A stretch of 64,000 nucleotides of DNA from Moraxella sp035181385 (GCF_035181385.1 NZ_JAXCJK010000001.1:496001-560000); one strand, 5' to 3'; numbered from the stretch's first letter, positions 18,700 through 28,236 are shown. Notes: generated by a model from the letters alone, not told the origin. Translations and numbers: made by a program.

Positions 18700-19863
18700 A
18701 TGACCAATCTTACCAGCAAAAAATCTATACATATCAACGACTTTGACTACCACCTACCCGACCATTTAATCGCACGCTATCCGCTTGATGTGCGTTCGGA
18801 CTCTCGCCTATTACATATTAAGGGTGGGCAAATCTTTGACCGTCATTTTTGTGAATTGCCAGACCTTTTAAATACAGGCGATTTGATTATCTTTAATGAC
18901 ACCAAAGTGATGAAAGCCCGCCTTTTTGGACAAAAACAAACAGGCGGTAAAATTGAGATGTTAATAGAACGCATTTTTGATGATAATACTATTTTTAATA
19001 ATAACACCATTTTTGATAATACCATTTTAAACAATACACAGCATCACACCCTGTTAAATGACGATTATCCTTTTTTGGCAGTGTGTCATATCAAAGCAAG
19101 CAAAGCCCCTAAAGCAGGCAATATATTACATATCAGTGGCTCACACGCAAGCCTTTGTGTGCTTGGGCGATTGGATAATTTATTTATTGTGGGTTTTAGT
19201 TGCCCCATTTTGCCTGTTTTAGAAGCGTGTGGAGAACTTCCCATTCCGCCTTATTTTGAACGCTCTGCTGACGACAAGGACGACACGCGTTATCAAACCG
19301 TGTTTCACAACCCCAAAAAACTTGCCAGCGTGGCCGCTCCCACCGCAAGCCTGCATTTTGACGATGATGTTTTAAATGCCTTAAAAAACAAAGGGATAAA
19401 TACCGCTTTTGTCACTTTAAATGTCGGTGCTGGCACTTTTTTGCCGGTCAAAACCGACAATATCACCGACCACAAAATGCACAAAGAATATGCCCATCTG
19501 CCACAAGATACCGCCGATTTGATTAACCAAACCAAACACAATGGCAAACAAGTGATAGCCGTTGGCACTACGGTAACTCGCACGCTAGAAAGTGCCTATT
19601 TGCATCAAATCAAATCAGGCACACAGTCTAATTTGAGTGCGTGGGCAGGCGATACCGATATTTTTATTTATCCGCCCTTTGACTTTGGCGTGGTGGACAG
19701 ACTCATTACCAATTTTCATTTGCCCAAATCCACTTTGCTGATGCTGGTTTCGGCTTTTGCAGGGACAGATGTTATCAAAAATGCCTATCAATATGCCATA
19801 AAAAATGAGTACCGATTTTTTAGTTATGGCGATGCGATGATTTTAGATAGACGATGTGATTGA
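18700..19863 (+). CDS. queA: tRNA preQ1(34) S-adenosylmethionine ribosyltransferase-isomerase
   Basis: A 387-residue QueA that transfers and rearranges the ribosyl group of SAM onto preQ1 in tRNA, giving epoxyqueuosine. Recognised from FDYHLPDHLIARYPLDVRSDSRLL, FNDTKVMKARLFG, VAAPTASLHF, TLNVGAGTFLPVK and FHLPKSTLLMLVSAFAG. The frame is open from 18634, but the ATG at 18700 fits the family N-terminus. An Asn/Thr-rich insert (about residues 88-118, with NTIF repeated) makes the protein longer than the roughly 350-residue norm. The tgt gene follows by 52 bases. Confidence 0.92.
   Translation: MTNLTSKKSIHINDFDYHLPDHLIARYPLDVRSDSRLLHIKGGQIFDRHFCELPDLLNTGDLIIFNDTKVMKARLFGQKQTGGKIEMLIERIFDDNTIFNNNTIFDNTILNNTQHHTLLNDDYPFLAVCHIKASKAPKAGNILHISGSHASLCVLGRLDNLFIVGFSCPILPVLEACGELPIPPYFERSADDKDDTRYQTVFHNPKKLASVAAPTASLHFDDDVLNALKNKGINTAFVTLNVGAGTFLPVKTDNITDHKMHKEYAHLPQDTADLINQTKHNGKQVIAVGTTVTRTLESAYLHQIKSGTQSNLSAWAGDTDIFIYPPFDFGVVDRLITNFHLPKSTLLMLVSAFAGTDVIKNAYQYAIKNEYRFFSYGDAMILDRRCD
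18985..19029 (+). repeat. imperfect 15-18 base repeats inside queA
   Basis: Three copies of AAYACYATTTTW, separated by AATAAT or GATAAT spacers, encode NTIF, NTIF and NTIL in a low-complexity loop. The units keep the reading frame. This looks like a slippage-derived insertion in a surface loop between conserved QueA blocks. Confidence 0.65.
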
Positions 19864-19883
19864 CAGCAAATTGTCATAAAATC

Positions 19884-19892
19884 TGCTATAAT
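19884..19892 (+). promoter_or_regulatory. extended -10 promoter for tgt
   Basis: TGCTATAAT lies 23 bases upstream of the tgt ATG, directly after the queA stop. No good -35 is present at the correct distance. It would let tgt be transcribed separately from queA. Confidence 0.4.
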
Positions 19893-19915
19893 AGTCAATT
19901 TTACTTATTAATCCT

Positions 19916-21049
19916 ATGAACTTCACCCTACACAAAACCGACACCAACAGCCGTGCTCGCCGTGGCACCGTCCATTTGGCACACGGCGATGTCGCCACGC
20001 CTGCCTTTATGCCCGTTGGCACTTATGGCACAGTCAAAGGTATGCTCCCAAAAGACATTCACGCCATCGGTGCGGACATTATTTTGGGCAACACTTTTCA
20101 TTTGTGGCTACGCCCCACCACGGCAGTGATTGATAAATTTGGCGGATTGCACGATTTTATCGGTTGGCATAAGCCGATTTTGACCGATTCTGGCGGTTTT
20201 CAAGTGTTTAGTCTTGGGGCAATGCGTAAAATCAAAGAGGACGGTGTTACTTTTCGCTCACCGATTGACGGTGCGAAGGTGTTTTTGTCGCCTGAGATTT
20301 CTATGCAAATCCAAAAGTCGTTAAATTCTGACATTGTGATGCAGTTTGACGAATGCACGCCCTACCCTGCCACACAGACAGAGGCGGATAAATCGCTTGA
20401 ACTGTCGCTGCGTTGGGGCGAGCGGTGTATCAACGAACACACAAAACTTGGCAACAAAAACGCCCTATTTGGCATTATTCAAGGGTCAATGTACCGTGAT
20501 TTGCGTGAAAAATCGCTGGACGGCTTATTAAAACTGCCCTTTGACGGCTACGCCATTGGCGGACTGTCGGTGGGCGAACCCAAAGATGAAATGATAGGCG
20601 TGCTTGATTATCTGCCAAATATTATGCCGTCCGACAAGCCACGCTACCTTATGGGGGTGGGCACGCCTGCCGATATTGTGGAAGCGGTACGCCGTGGCGT
20701 GGATATGTTTGATTGTGTAATGCCCACTCGCAATGCAAGAAATGGACATTTGTTTACCAGCACAGGGGCGATTAAAATCAAAAACGCTGTCCACCGCTTT
20801 GATGAGCGTCCGCTAGATAGCGAGTGCGGCTGCTATACCTGCCAAAATTTTAGCCGTGCGTATTTGCACCATTTGCACAAATGCAATGAAATGCTGTCGG
20901 CACAACTAAATACCATTCACAATTTGCGTTTTTATCAAAACTTAATGCAAGGCATTCGCACAAGTTTGGAAAACGCGTGTTTTGATGAATTTGTACAAGC
21001 GTTTTATCAAAAGCAAGGTTTAAGCGTGCCGATGCTCAATTTATCATGA
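19916..21049 (+). CDS. tgt: tRNA-guanine(34) transglycosylase (queuine/preQ1)
   Basis: A 377-residue Tgt that swaps guanine-34 for preQ1 in GUN-anticodon tRNAs, the step before QueA. Conserved elements are PVGTYGTVKGMLPKDI, DSGGFQVFSLG, GGLSVGEPKDEMI with DCVMPTRNARNG containing the nucleophilic Asp, and the zinc site CGCYTCQNFSRAYLHH near residue 305. GC appears higher here than in the flanking genes, by eye. A bidirectional terminator follows. Confidence 0.96.
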   Translation: MNFTLHKTDTNSRARRGTVHLAHGDVATPAFMPVGTYGTVKGMLPKDIHAIGADIILGNTFHLWLRPTTAVIDKFGGLHDFIGWHKPILTDSGGFQVFSLGAMRKIKEDGVTFRSPIDGAKVFLSPEISMQIQKSLNSDIVMQFDECTPYPATQTEADKSLELSLRWGERCINEHTKLGNKNALFGIIQGSMYRDLREKSLDGLLKLPFDGYAIGGLSVGEPKDEMIGVLDYLPNIMPSDKPRYLMGVGTPADIVEAVRRGVDMFDCVMPTRNARNGHLFTSTGAIKIKNAVHRFDERPLDSECGCYTCQNFSRAYLHHLHKCNEMLSAQLNTIHNLRFYQNLMQGIRTSLENACFDEFVQAFYQKQGLSVPMLNLS

Positions 21050-21092
21050 AGCAATTTTGTTTTATCGCTTCATTAATTTAATCAGACTCAAT

Positions 21093-21130
21093 AAAAATAA
21101 CCCAAACCAATCTTTGTTTGGGTTATTTTT
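21093..21130. terminator. bidirectional intrinsic terminator between tgt and the DUF1275 gene
   Basis: A 15-base-pair stem (AAAAATAACCCAAAC / GTTTGGGTTATTTTT) with an 8-base loop and T-runs in both directions lies between two convergent genes. Confidence 0.9.
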
Positions 21131-21171
21131 ATTAAAGCTCTGGCTTGGAAATTTAAGGCATCTGAATCAGA

Positions 21172-21873
21172 TTAGTGTTTTTTACAAATGAATTTTTTAA
21201 AAATCAATCGCCAAGAGTTATAAAACCATCGCTCCATGTGCTGATAGCTGCTGGCTGCGATAAGAATGACCGCCATGGGTAATAACATGGAAAAATATCC
21301 TACTTGATGATATAGTATGACCGCCACAAAACCACCAATAAAAAAACCCCACCATAGGGCACTTTGCAATAGCACCTTGTTCATATTTAATTGACGACCA
21401 ACCAACCAGCTACCCACCATCGCACCCAAATCTGATGTTGTCCCTGTCAAATGCGTGGTGCGTATTACCGTACCATGATAAGTTGCTACCATTGAATTTT
21501 GCAGTCCACACGCCATCGCAATCATCATTTGCCCAAAATCATTTTCATTCATATATAGGACAAAACTGGTAAACAGTAATACAAATTCAAGATACATTGC
21601 ATAACCATAATTGCGATAGACATGCAACTCGCTACCACCTATCAGCATACCACTAAGCACCGAGCCTAGCCAAAATGACGCAATGGACATCAAAAACAAC
21701 TTTGCATTAACCCAATCGCCAAGCAGAGTCGATACTGCCAACGAGCTGACATTGCCTGTAACATGTGATGCTGAAATATGCGTAAAACCCATGAGGGCAG
21801 TCGTATTGAGCACGCCTGCACAAAATGCCAACACAATCGCACCACATAACACCCAATTAGGAATCTTATCCAT
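21172..21873 (-). CDS. DUF1275 (YoaK-like) inner-membrane protein
   Basis: A 233-residue membrane protein with about six hydrophobic segments, matching the YoaK/DUF1275 family. Diagnostic stretches are AFCAGVLNTTALMGFTHISASHVTGN, ACGLQNSMVATYHGTVIRTTHLTGT and GAMVGSWLVGR. These are two related halves around conserved THxTG motifs. Its biochemical role is unknown. The ATG at 21873 is used because the further-upstream start of the frame (21882) is TTG. The positively charged end (KKFICKKH) is probably cytoplasmic. Confidence 0.78.
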   Translation of the reverse strand: MDKIPNWVLCGAIVLAFCAGVLNTTALMGFTHISASHVTGNVSSLAVSTLLGDWVNAKLFLMSIASFWLGSVLSGMLIGGSELHVYRNYGYAMYLEFVLLFTSFVLYMNENDFGQMMIAMACGLQNSMVATYHGTVIRTTHLTGTTSDLGAMVGSWLVGRQLNMNKVLLQSALWWGFFIGGFVAVILYHQVGYFSMLLPMAVILIAASSYQHMERWFYNSWRLIFKKFICKKH

Positions 21874-21917
21874 GTAAAACAACAGCAGTAAAATTTACAT
21901 TGTAATCATTTTTTCAT

Positions 21918-21960
21918 AAAAAATCAAAGCACAAAATATCAATCATTTTGTGCTTTGATG
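21918..21960 (-). terminator. intrinsic terminator of fabI
   Basis: A 15-base-pair stem (21923-21937 with 21945-21959, arms ending GTGCTTTGAT on one side) has a T-run on the leftward strand. It lies 35 bases past the fabI stop. Confidence 0.8.
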
Positions 21961-21994
21961 AATAAAAAAATCATACCAATGTTAATAAAAAGAA

Positions 21995-22816
21995 TTATTC
22001 GTCATCACTTGTCATCGCCATGATTTGCTCACTGATTGCGACAGTATTAAAACCTGCATCTACAAACAAAATCTCACCAGTAATACCACTAGCCCAAGGG
22101 GATAAGAGAAATAACGCTGCATTACCCACTTCCTCTTGATTCACATTGCGTTGTAATGGGGCTATTTTTTCACTAACATCAAGCATACGGCGAAATGATT
22201 TGATGCCACTGGCTGCCAATGTGCGAATCGGACCTGCAGAAATGGCATTCACACGAATGCCCTGACCACCCAAAGAGCTTGCCAAATAACGCACAGATGC
22301 CTCAAGACTTGCTTTTGCCATGCCCATCACATTATAATTAGGCAGCACAGAAATACTGCCCTCATAAGTGAGCGTAAGTAATGAACCTTGACGAGCAGCA
22401 AGCAACTCACGACCCGCTTTGGCTAATGCCACAAAGCTATAACTTGAAATGTCATGAGCAATACTTGAACCCTCACGAGTGGTTGCATCAGTAAAGTCCC
22501 CATCTAATTGGTCGGCAGGAGCAAAGCCAATTGCATGGACAATACCATTGACACCTCTATCTTCACCCTGACCCCAAATTTCATTAACCCGAGCAAAGCA
22601 AGTATTGATAGAATCATCAGAACTGACATCACATTCGATGACAGCGGTTGCACCAAAAGCCTCTGCCGCCATGTCAACACGCTTTTTAATTTTATCATTT
22701 GGATAAGTCAAAATCAGTTCCGCACCCTCACGATGCAAACTTTGGGCAATCGCCCAAGCAATTGATAGCTTACTTGCAATACCAGTAACAATAAAACGCT
22801 GACCTTTTAACAACAT
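21995..22816 (-). CDS. fabI: enoyl-[acyl-carrier-protein] reductase FabI
   Basis: A 273-residue SDR-family enoyl-ACP reductase that performs the last reduction of each fatty-acid elongation round with NAD(P)H. VTGIASKLSIAWAIAQSLHREGAELI is the FabI-specific cofactor loop, and YNVMGMAKASLEASVRYLA supplies the Tyr-x6-Lys catalytic pair. The acidic tail (AMTSDDE) is variable. GAGGCGG precedes the ATG. hemE lies upstream on the same strand. Confidence 0.95.
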   Translation of the reverse strand: MLLKGQRFIVTGIASKLSIAWAIAQSLHREGAELILTYPNDKIKKRVDMAAEAFGATAVIECDVSSDDSINTCFARVNEIWGQGEDRGVNGIVHAIGFAPADQLDGDFTDATTREGSSIAHDISSYSFVALAKAGRELLAARQGSLLTLTYEGSISVLPNYNVMGMAKASLEASVRYLASSLGGQGIRVNAISAGPIRTLAASGIKSFRRMLDVSEKIAPLQRNVNQEEVGNAALFLLSPWASGITGEILFVDAGFNTVAISEQIMAMTSDDE

Positions 22817-22963
22817 AACCGCCTCAAAATTTGTTGAAATTTTAGCAAATTATAGCATGATTTTTTAAAAATAGCTAAAATTTAGTACAGATGTAAACTT
22901 TTTTATTTAACATCATGCCAAATTTTAATGCCAAGTCGTAAAATAAATCATCCGCCAATAAAA

Positions 22964-24028
22964 TCACCATTTAAATTCATGTACTGCATCAACGAATGCT
23001 TTGGCGTGGTCTGGATTTGCCCACTGGGTAATACCGTGTCCAAAGTTTGCCACATAGCCTGTATGAATGCCACCATCATAGACATCATGAAGCATATCAC
23101 TCACTGCACGGCGAATATTGTCAGTTGTACCATACAGCGTGGCGGGATCTAAATTACCCTGAATGGCCTTATTCTTACCAAGCAAAGCTCTTGCTTTGTT
23201 TAGTGGCACACTCCAATCAAAACCAAGCGCATCTGCCTGACTGTCAGCCTGAGTATCCACCCATAGACCACCACCTTTGGTAAACATCACAACTGGTGTG
23301 CTTGAGTGCTTGGCTTTTAATTTGGCAATGATTTCACGGTTGTAATGATGACTAAATTCAGCAAACTGGCGATGACCAAGAGCCCCGCCCCAACTGTCAA
23401 AAATCTGCACAAGATCTGCCCCTGCAATGATTTGAGCGTCTAAATACTCAGTTACAGCATCTGTAATCTTGGCAAGCAAAGCATGGAGTAATTCTGGGCG
23501 TGCGTACATCATCTCTTTGGCATGACGATACTCACGACTGCCACCACCTTCAATCATGTAAGTTGCCAAAGTCCAAGGAGAACCACTAAAACCAAACAAT
23601 GGCACCTGACCACCCAAGGCGTGGCGAATACTTGTTACCGCATCGGTAACATAGGATAAATCCACCATGCTAAGCTTTGGTAAATTAGCAATATCAGCTT
23701 CGGTGCGAACAGTTTTTTTGAATTTAGGACCTTCACCAGTCTCAAAATACAGCCCTAAGCCAAGTGCATCAGGCACGGTCAAAATATCACTGAATAAAAT
23801 CGCTGCATCCAACTCAAAACGACGCAAAGGTTGTAAAGTTACTTCGGTTGCTTTATCCGTATCCTTACACAAGCTCAAAAAATCGCCCGCCTCTGCACGA
23901 GTCGCCTTATACTCTGGCAGATATCGTCCAGCCTGCCTCATCATCCATACTGGCGTTGCATCCACAGGCTCAAAACGCAAAGCACGCAACAGACGGTCAT
24001 TTTTTAAGGGAGAAAATTGTTGGGTCAT
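22964..24028 (-). CDS. hemE: uroporphyrinogen decarboxylase
   Basis: A 354-residue HemE that decarboxylates uroporphyrinogen III to coproporphyrinogen III in haem synthesis. PVWMMRQAGRYLPEYKATR near residue 26 is the substrate-binding signature, and ILFSDILTVPDALGLGLYF and GFSGSPWTLATYMIEGGGSR also match. GHGITQWANPDHAKAFVDAVHEF is the C-terminal end. No unusual features. Confidence 0.96.
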   Translation of the reverse strand: MTQQFSPLKNDRLLRALRFEPVDATPVWMMRQAGRYLPEYKATRAEAGDFLSLCKDTDKATEVTLQPLRRFELDAAILFSDILTVPDALGLGLYFETGEGPKFKKTVRTEADIANLPKLSMVDLSYVTDAVTSIRHALGGQVPLFGFSGSPWTLATYMIEGGGSREYRHAKEMMYARPELLHALLAKITDAVTEYLDAQIIAGADLVQIFDSWGGALGHRQFAEFSHHYNREIIAKLKAKHSSTPVVMFTKGGGLWVDTQADSQADALGFDWSVPLNKARALLGKNKAIQGNLDPATLYGTTDNIRRAVSDMLHDVYDGGIHTGYVANFGHGITQWANPDHAKAFVDAVHEFKW

Positions 24029-24103
24029 GAGATTTCCTATTTTTACAATTAGATTTTGACAGATTGAATCAGCAACACCATTAAGACGACCATTTCATCA
24101 CGG

Positions 24104-24137
24104 TAAATCATGGCGGTCTTTAAATCATGGCAGTCTT
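24104..24137 (+). repeat. tandem 17-base duplication with one mismatch
   Basis: TAAATCATGGCGGTCTT is followed immediately by TAAATCATGGCAGTCTT. It lies in the gap between hemE and obg, about 75 bases upstream of hemE. Confidence 0.9.
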
Positions 24138-24249
24138 ATTGGCATTATTTTTTGGTTTGATATTTACAATCATTCATCGGCGTGCTTTGATGTTTTGTGC
24201 CTGGCATGAATGCTATCACAACCAATTTGCTTACCCTGCACACCATTAA
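24127..24249 (+). CDS. possible 40-residue membrane peptide
   Basis: An ATG frame inside the second copy of the 17-base duplication encodes MAVLLALFFGLIFTIIHRRA, followed by a short His/Cys-rich tail ending YPAHH. It would be one transmembrane helix with a positively charged flank. There is no good ribosome-binding site and I do not recognise the peptide. It runs opposite to obg and hemE and may be chance. Confidence 0.22.
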   Translation: MAVLLALFFGLIFTIIHRRALMFCAWHECYHNQFAYPAHH

Positions 24250-24267
24250 ACAAGCACCACTTAATAT

Positions 24268-25482
24268 CTAATAAGGAGCATATTCAACTGCCACATCATA
24301 ATCATCATCGTTCCAGTCGTCCTCATCGTCATCAGACAGACCCTCTCGCTCAGCTTTACGCTTAGCACGATAAGCCTCTTTTTGAATTTCAGTATTATGA
24401 CGAACCTCTTCTTCAAGACGAGCAAAACGGCGAGCTTGCTCTTTGGCAAACTCCTCATCTTCTGCTTCACGCTCCTGCTCAGCTTCAATCTCACTCATCA
24501 GATGATATTTAATCTCATCAAGACCTTGTCCACTGATGGTAGAAGTGCGAAAAACCTCGCCCTGCCAATTCAACCCTTTGACGATACTTTCACACACTTC
24601 ATCAATTTCATCATCATCTAGTTGATCAATTTTATTAAGCACCAAAATTTGTGGCAGTTTGGACAATTCTAGCGAAAACTTCTCCAGCTCTTGCAAGATA
24701 ATCCTGGCATTATCCACAGGATCAGATTCATCAATTGGCTTAACATCAACAATATGCAACAATCTGCGAGTGCGTGCCACATGCTTCAAAAAGCGAATGC
24801 CAAGCCCTGCCCCATCTGACGCTCCTTTAATGAGACCTGGAATGTCCGCCATCACAAATGACTGATGTGTGCCAACATCTACCACGCCCAAATTTGGTAC
24901 AAGCGTGGTGAATGGGTAGTCCGCCACCTTTGGACGAGCAGAGGATACTTGACGAATAAAAGTGGACTTACCTGCATTAGGTAAGCCAATCAGGCCAACA
25001 TCAGCAACAACCTTAAGTTCTAGCTTGATGTTCTTAAATTCGCCTGCAAAGCCAGGAATCGCCTTACGAGGAGCCTGATTGGTAGAGGTTTTAAAGCGAG
25101 TATTGCCAAAACCACCATCACCGCCCTTTGCCACCAGTACAGTTTGCCCAACCTCCGTCAAATCACCAATCACCACATCAAGATCAGTATCAATGATGGT
25201 CGTACCCACTGGAACTTTTAGATAAATATCATCTGCCCCTTTGCCTGAGCAGTTTTTGGAACGACCATTCTCCCCTCGCTTGGCTTCAAATTTACGAGTA
25301 TAACGAAAATCTACCAGTGTGTTAGTGTTGTCATCTGCCATGACATAAACACTACCACCCTTACCGCCATCACCACCGTCAGGGCCTCCTTTGGGGACGA
25401 ACTTTTCACGGCGAAAACTGACGATGCCATTACCGCCATCGCCTGCCTTTACGCTGATTACAGCTTCATCAATAAAACGCAT
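24268..25482 (-). CDS. obg: GTPase ObgE/CgtA
   Basis: A 404-residue Obg GTPase involved in late 50S ribosome assembly and stress control. The glycine-rich N-terminal Obg fold (about 1-158, KAGDGGNGIVSFRREKFVPKGGPDGGDGGKGG) is followed by the G domain: GLPNAGKSTFI (G1), DIPGLIKGASDGAGLG (G3) and LNKIDQLD (G4). The C-terminal 70 residues are strongly charged and end in an acidic DDDEDDW-type tail, as in gammaproteobacterial Obg. Confidence 0.95.
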   Translation of the reverse strand: MRFIDEAVISVKAGDGGNGIVSFRREKFVPKGGPDGGDGGKGGSVYVMADDNTNTLVDFRYTRKFEAKRGENGRSKNCSGKGADDIYLKVPVGTTIIDTDLDVVIGDLTEVGQTVLVAKGGDGGFGNTRFKTSTNQAPRKAIPGFAGEFKNIKLELKVVADVGLIGLPNAGKSTFIRQVSSARPKVADYPFTTLVPNLGVVDVGTHQSFVMADIPGLIKGASDGAGLGIRFLKHVARTRRLLHIVDVKPIDESDPVDNARIILQELEKFSLELSKLPQILVLNKIDQLDDDEIDEVCESIVKGLNWQGEVFRTSTISGQGLDEIKYHLMSEIEAEQEREAEDEEFAKEQARRFARLEEEVRHNTEIQKEAYRAKRKAEREGLSDDDEDDWNDDDYDVAVEYAPY

Positions 25483-25564
25483 AAAATCTCTAATAATTTA
25501 AAATTAACTGGATATTATAGCATAGTTTTCAAGTGAATTTTATATATCTGCCAAATCAGTGGCC

Positions 25565-25597
25565 AAAAAATAACCCAAAGTAATTTTAGGTTATTTT
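25565..25597 (-). terminator. intrinsic terminator downstream of the DUF3100 gene
   Basis: On the leftward strand the stem AAAATAACC / GGTTATTTT with a 13-base loop is followed by further Ts, 17 bases after the stop of the frameshifted DUF3100 gene. Confidence 0.7.
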
Positions 25598-25613
25598 ATG
25601 TACTATAAAAAAA

Positions 25614-26920
25614 TCAAAGCATTAAATCAGCGATCGCCACAGATCCCAGATAAGTACCTGTAAAAGTCAATAAAGCGACGATGGCAATTTTTACACCCGA
25701 CTTTTTAAACAAAATGACTTCCGCACGAGAAATGGCAATGCCTGCATAAACCAAAGTCGGCGTAATCAGTGGTAGTAATCCAAGCTTATCTGTAGCAGCC
25801 AGCACATAATCTGCTACTGGCATGATTGGCGAAGCAACAATGATGGCAACGATAGATACCCAAGCAATGCTTGGAACACCAAGTGGAATCACTTTTTTAA
25901 TCAAGATGCCTAAGACACAGCAAACAAATAAAATCGCCATGCCTACCAATGCGGTCAGCGGATCATTTTTTGTACCCACCCAGTTCACCAGCAATAATAA
26001 AACACAAACAAAAGCAAGTGCTTGAATTAATACAGTCGTACTAACACCCACCTCTTCATGATCACCTTCGATCATTTTATCGTCAAGATGGGTCGCTTTT
26101 TGATGATTGGCTTTTCTAAATTTTGACAAGACTTTATAAAGCCATTCAGCAAAGGGCAAGGCAACGAATACCGATACAAACAAGCCTGTGGCATATGTCA
26201 AAAGATTACTACTGGCGGCAAAAGCAACAATATCATCTTTATATTCAGGCAACACCTCTGCCAAAGCAGTAGAACACGCTCCCATCATACTACCAGAACC
26301 AACACCACACGCCATCGCCAATGATCGCACATCAAAAATACCCAAGAGGCAATCACGCCTGCCATCAGCGAAAAATAAATCGCCCCAAACAGCGTTCCCA
26401 TCACATACACACCCATCACACCAATACCCTCTGGTGTTTTTAACCCGAATCTATCAGCAATCAATGCAATATTCGGCTCTCTGGCGATAGAATGCGTCGC
26501 ACCAATGGCTTCACGCCCCATGCCAAATACAAGCACCGCAATCGGCAAAGCAAACAATACAGTTGCAACATTACCGATCTCTTGAAAAATTAGTGCAGGT
26601 CCTGCAGCGATAATATCATTGATTTTTGGACCAATACCAATAGCAAATTTTGCAATAAACGGCATTAAACAGATTAAAATCCATTGACTTGCTACTAAAT
26701 TAGTTTTATCATCAAAGATTTTTCCTGCAACTGGCACGATATTTTTATTAAAAAACACTGCAATCAAAAAAGCATATAATAGTGGCAATAACACCACCGT
26801 ACCAATGCCAATATCAAACTTAGCAATACCAATCAACTCAGAAACACAAGCGATAATTAGCACCAATACATGAAGCCGAAAGTCTAGCAACGCTTTTAAA
26901 GATAAATTCATCACACACAT
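25614..26920 (-). pseudogene. DUF3100 family membrane protein, frameshifted
   Basis: Two overlapping frames (26920-26285 and 26345-25614) together make one polytopic membrane protein of about 430 residues resembling the DUF3100 family. The first frame carries HVLVLIIACVSELIGIAKFDIG and FGMGREAIGATHSIAREPNIALIADRFG. The second resumes with DVRSLAMACGVGSGSMMGACS. The frames join at a run of five A (26334-26338 on the + strand). One extra A there would read ...SWVFFDVRSLAMACG without a break. It is therefore a recent single-base loss, a sequencing error, or a slippage switch. It lies 70 bases behind an M20 amidohydrolase, which suggests transport of that enzyme's substrate. Confidence 0.75.
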
Positions 26921-26990
26921 CCTTTTGGTTATTTCAATTTACAATAAAAATTGGCAAATTAACTCAAAAATCAATCCGCCAGCAACCCGA

Positions 26991-28154
26991 TTAAGCAATC
27001 AAGGTTTTCTCCACCAAACTTACCCACAATTCAATACCAACAGCGATGGCATTATCATTAAAATCATAATAGGGATTGTGCAAAGGTGCCGATGGTCTGT
27101 TTACCTCATCAACACCTAACCATAGATATGCTCCCTTTTTAGCGTTGAGCATGACGGAAAAATCCTCTGATGCCATCGTTGGTGGTACATTTTCAATTAC
27201 CCTATTCTCACCAAAGACCTCTCCAGCAATACGGCGAATATGGGCAGCGCATTCACTGTTATTAATAGTGGCAGGATATCGCTCTTGATAATTAATACTG
27301 CCTTTAACACCGTATAAAGCTGGCAGTTTTTCCACATATTCAAGTAAGCGATTTTTAACCATTAAGCGAGTATCTTCATCTAAGGCTCTGACTGTACCCT
27401 TTAAAGCAACGCACTCTGGAATGATGTTATAAGTATCACCACCTTGAATCTGTGTAATACTAAGAACCGCTGATTTTAAAGAAGCAACCTCTCTAGAAAC
27501 AATAGACTGTAAAGCCATGATCAGCCCTGCTGCTGCTAAAATTGGATCCTTGCCATACTCAGGCATGGCAGCATGAGTACCAATGCCCTGCAGTGTGATA
27601 TCAAAAATATCAAACGATGCCATCATCGAACCATCATTAACACAAATATCGCCAAGTGGTCGACCTGGCCAGTTGTGTAATCCATAAATTTCATCAATGG
27701 TAAATTGCTCAAACAAGCCATCTTTCACCATCGCCACGCCACCACCCAAGTTTTCCTCAGCAGGCTGAAAAATAAAATATACCGCACCATCAAAGTTTCC
27801 ATACTTTGCCAAATACGCTGCTACCCCAAGTAAAATCGCTGTATGCCCATCATGTCCACAAGCATGCATTTTGCCCATCTGACAAGATGCATAATCAACA
27901 CCGCTCATTTCTTGAATCGGTAAGGCGTCCATATCAGCACGAATGCCGATACTACGGATACTTTTTCCTTTTTTTAAAATACCAACCACACCAGTCTTAG
28001 CAAGTCCTGTATACACCTCAATGCCAAGACTGGTTAATACATCAACAACCAGATTTGAAGTATTATGTTCCTCAAAACCCAATTCAGGATTTTGGTGCAA
28101 ATGGTGCCTCCAACCGATCGCCTCTTTAATCAAAGATGATGGAATATTCATCAA
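26991..28154 (-). CDS. M20 family amidohydrolase (N-acyl-amino-acid hydrolase type)
   Basis: A 387-residue metal-dependent aminoacylase of the M20D group (AbgB, hippurate hydrolase, IAA-amino-acid hydrolase relatives). Zinc-ligand and catalytic motifs are ADMDALPIQE, MHACGHDGHTAILLG, FQPAEENLGGG and a late ASEDFSVML. The lid domain (about 180-290) starts with QGIGTHAAMPEYGKDPI. It would cleave an N-acyl or N-aroyl amino acid in the cytoplasm. The substrate is unknown. It is followed by the DUF3100 gene and faces a divergent LysR regulator. Confidence 0.85.
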   Translation of the reverse strand: MMNIPSSLIKEAIGWRHHLHQNPELGFEEHNTSNLVVDVLTSLGIEVYTGLAKTGVVGILKKGKSIRSIGIRADMDALPIQEMSGVDYASCQMGKMHACGHDGHTAILLGVAAYLAKYGNFDGAVYFIFQPAEENLGGGVAMVKDGLFEQFTIDEIYGLHNWPGRPLGDICVNDGSMMASFDIFDITLQGIGTHAAMPEYGKDPILAAAGLIMALQSIVSREVASLKSAVLSITQIQGGDTYNIIPECVALKGTVRALDEDTRLMVKNRLLEYVEKLPALYGVKGSINYQERYPATINNSECAAHIRRIAGEVFGENRVIENVPPTMASEDFSVMLNAKKGAYLWLGVDEVNRPSAPLHNPYYDFNDNAIAVGIELWVSLVEKTLIA

Positions 28155-28236
28155 TTCTATCTCCGTATCTCGTCAGTAAACACTGTAAGTATAGAATATG
28201 ATTAAACAAAACAACAAGTTCTATTTTTAAAAATTT

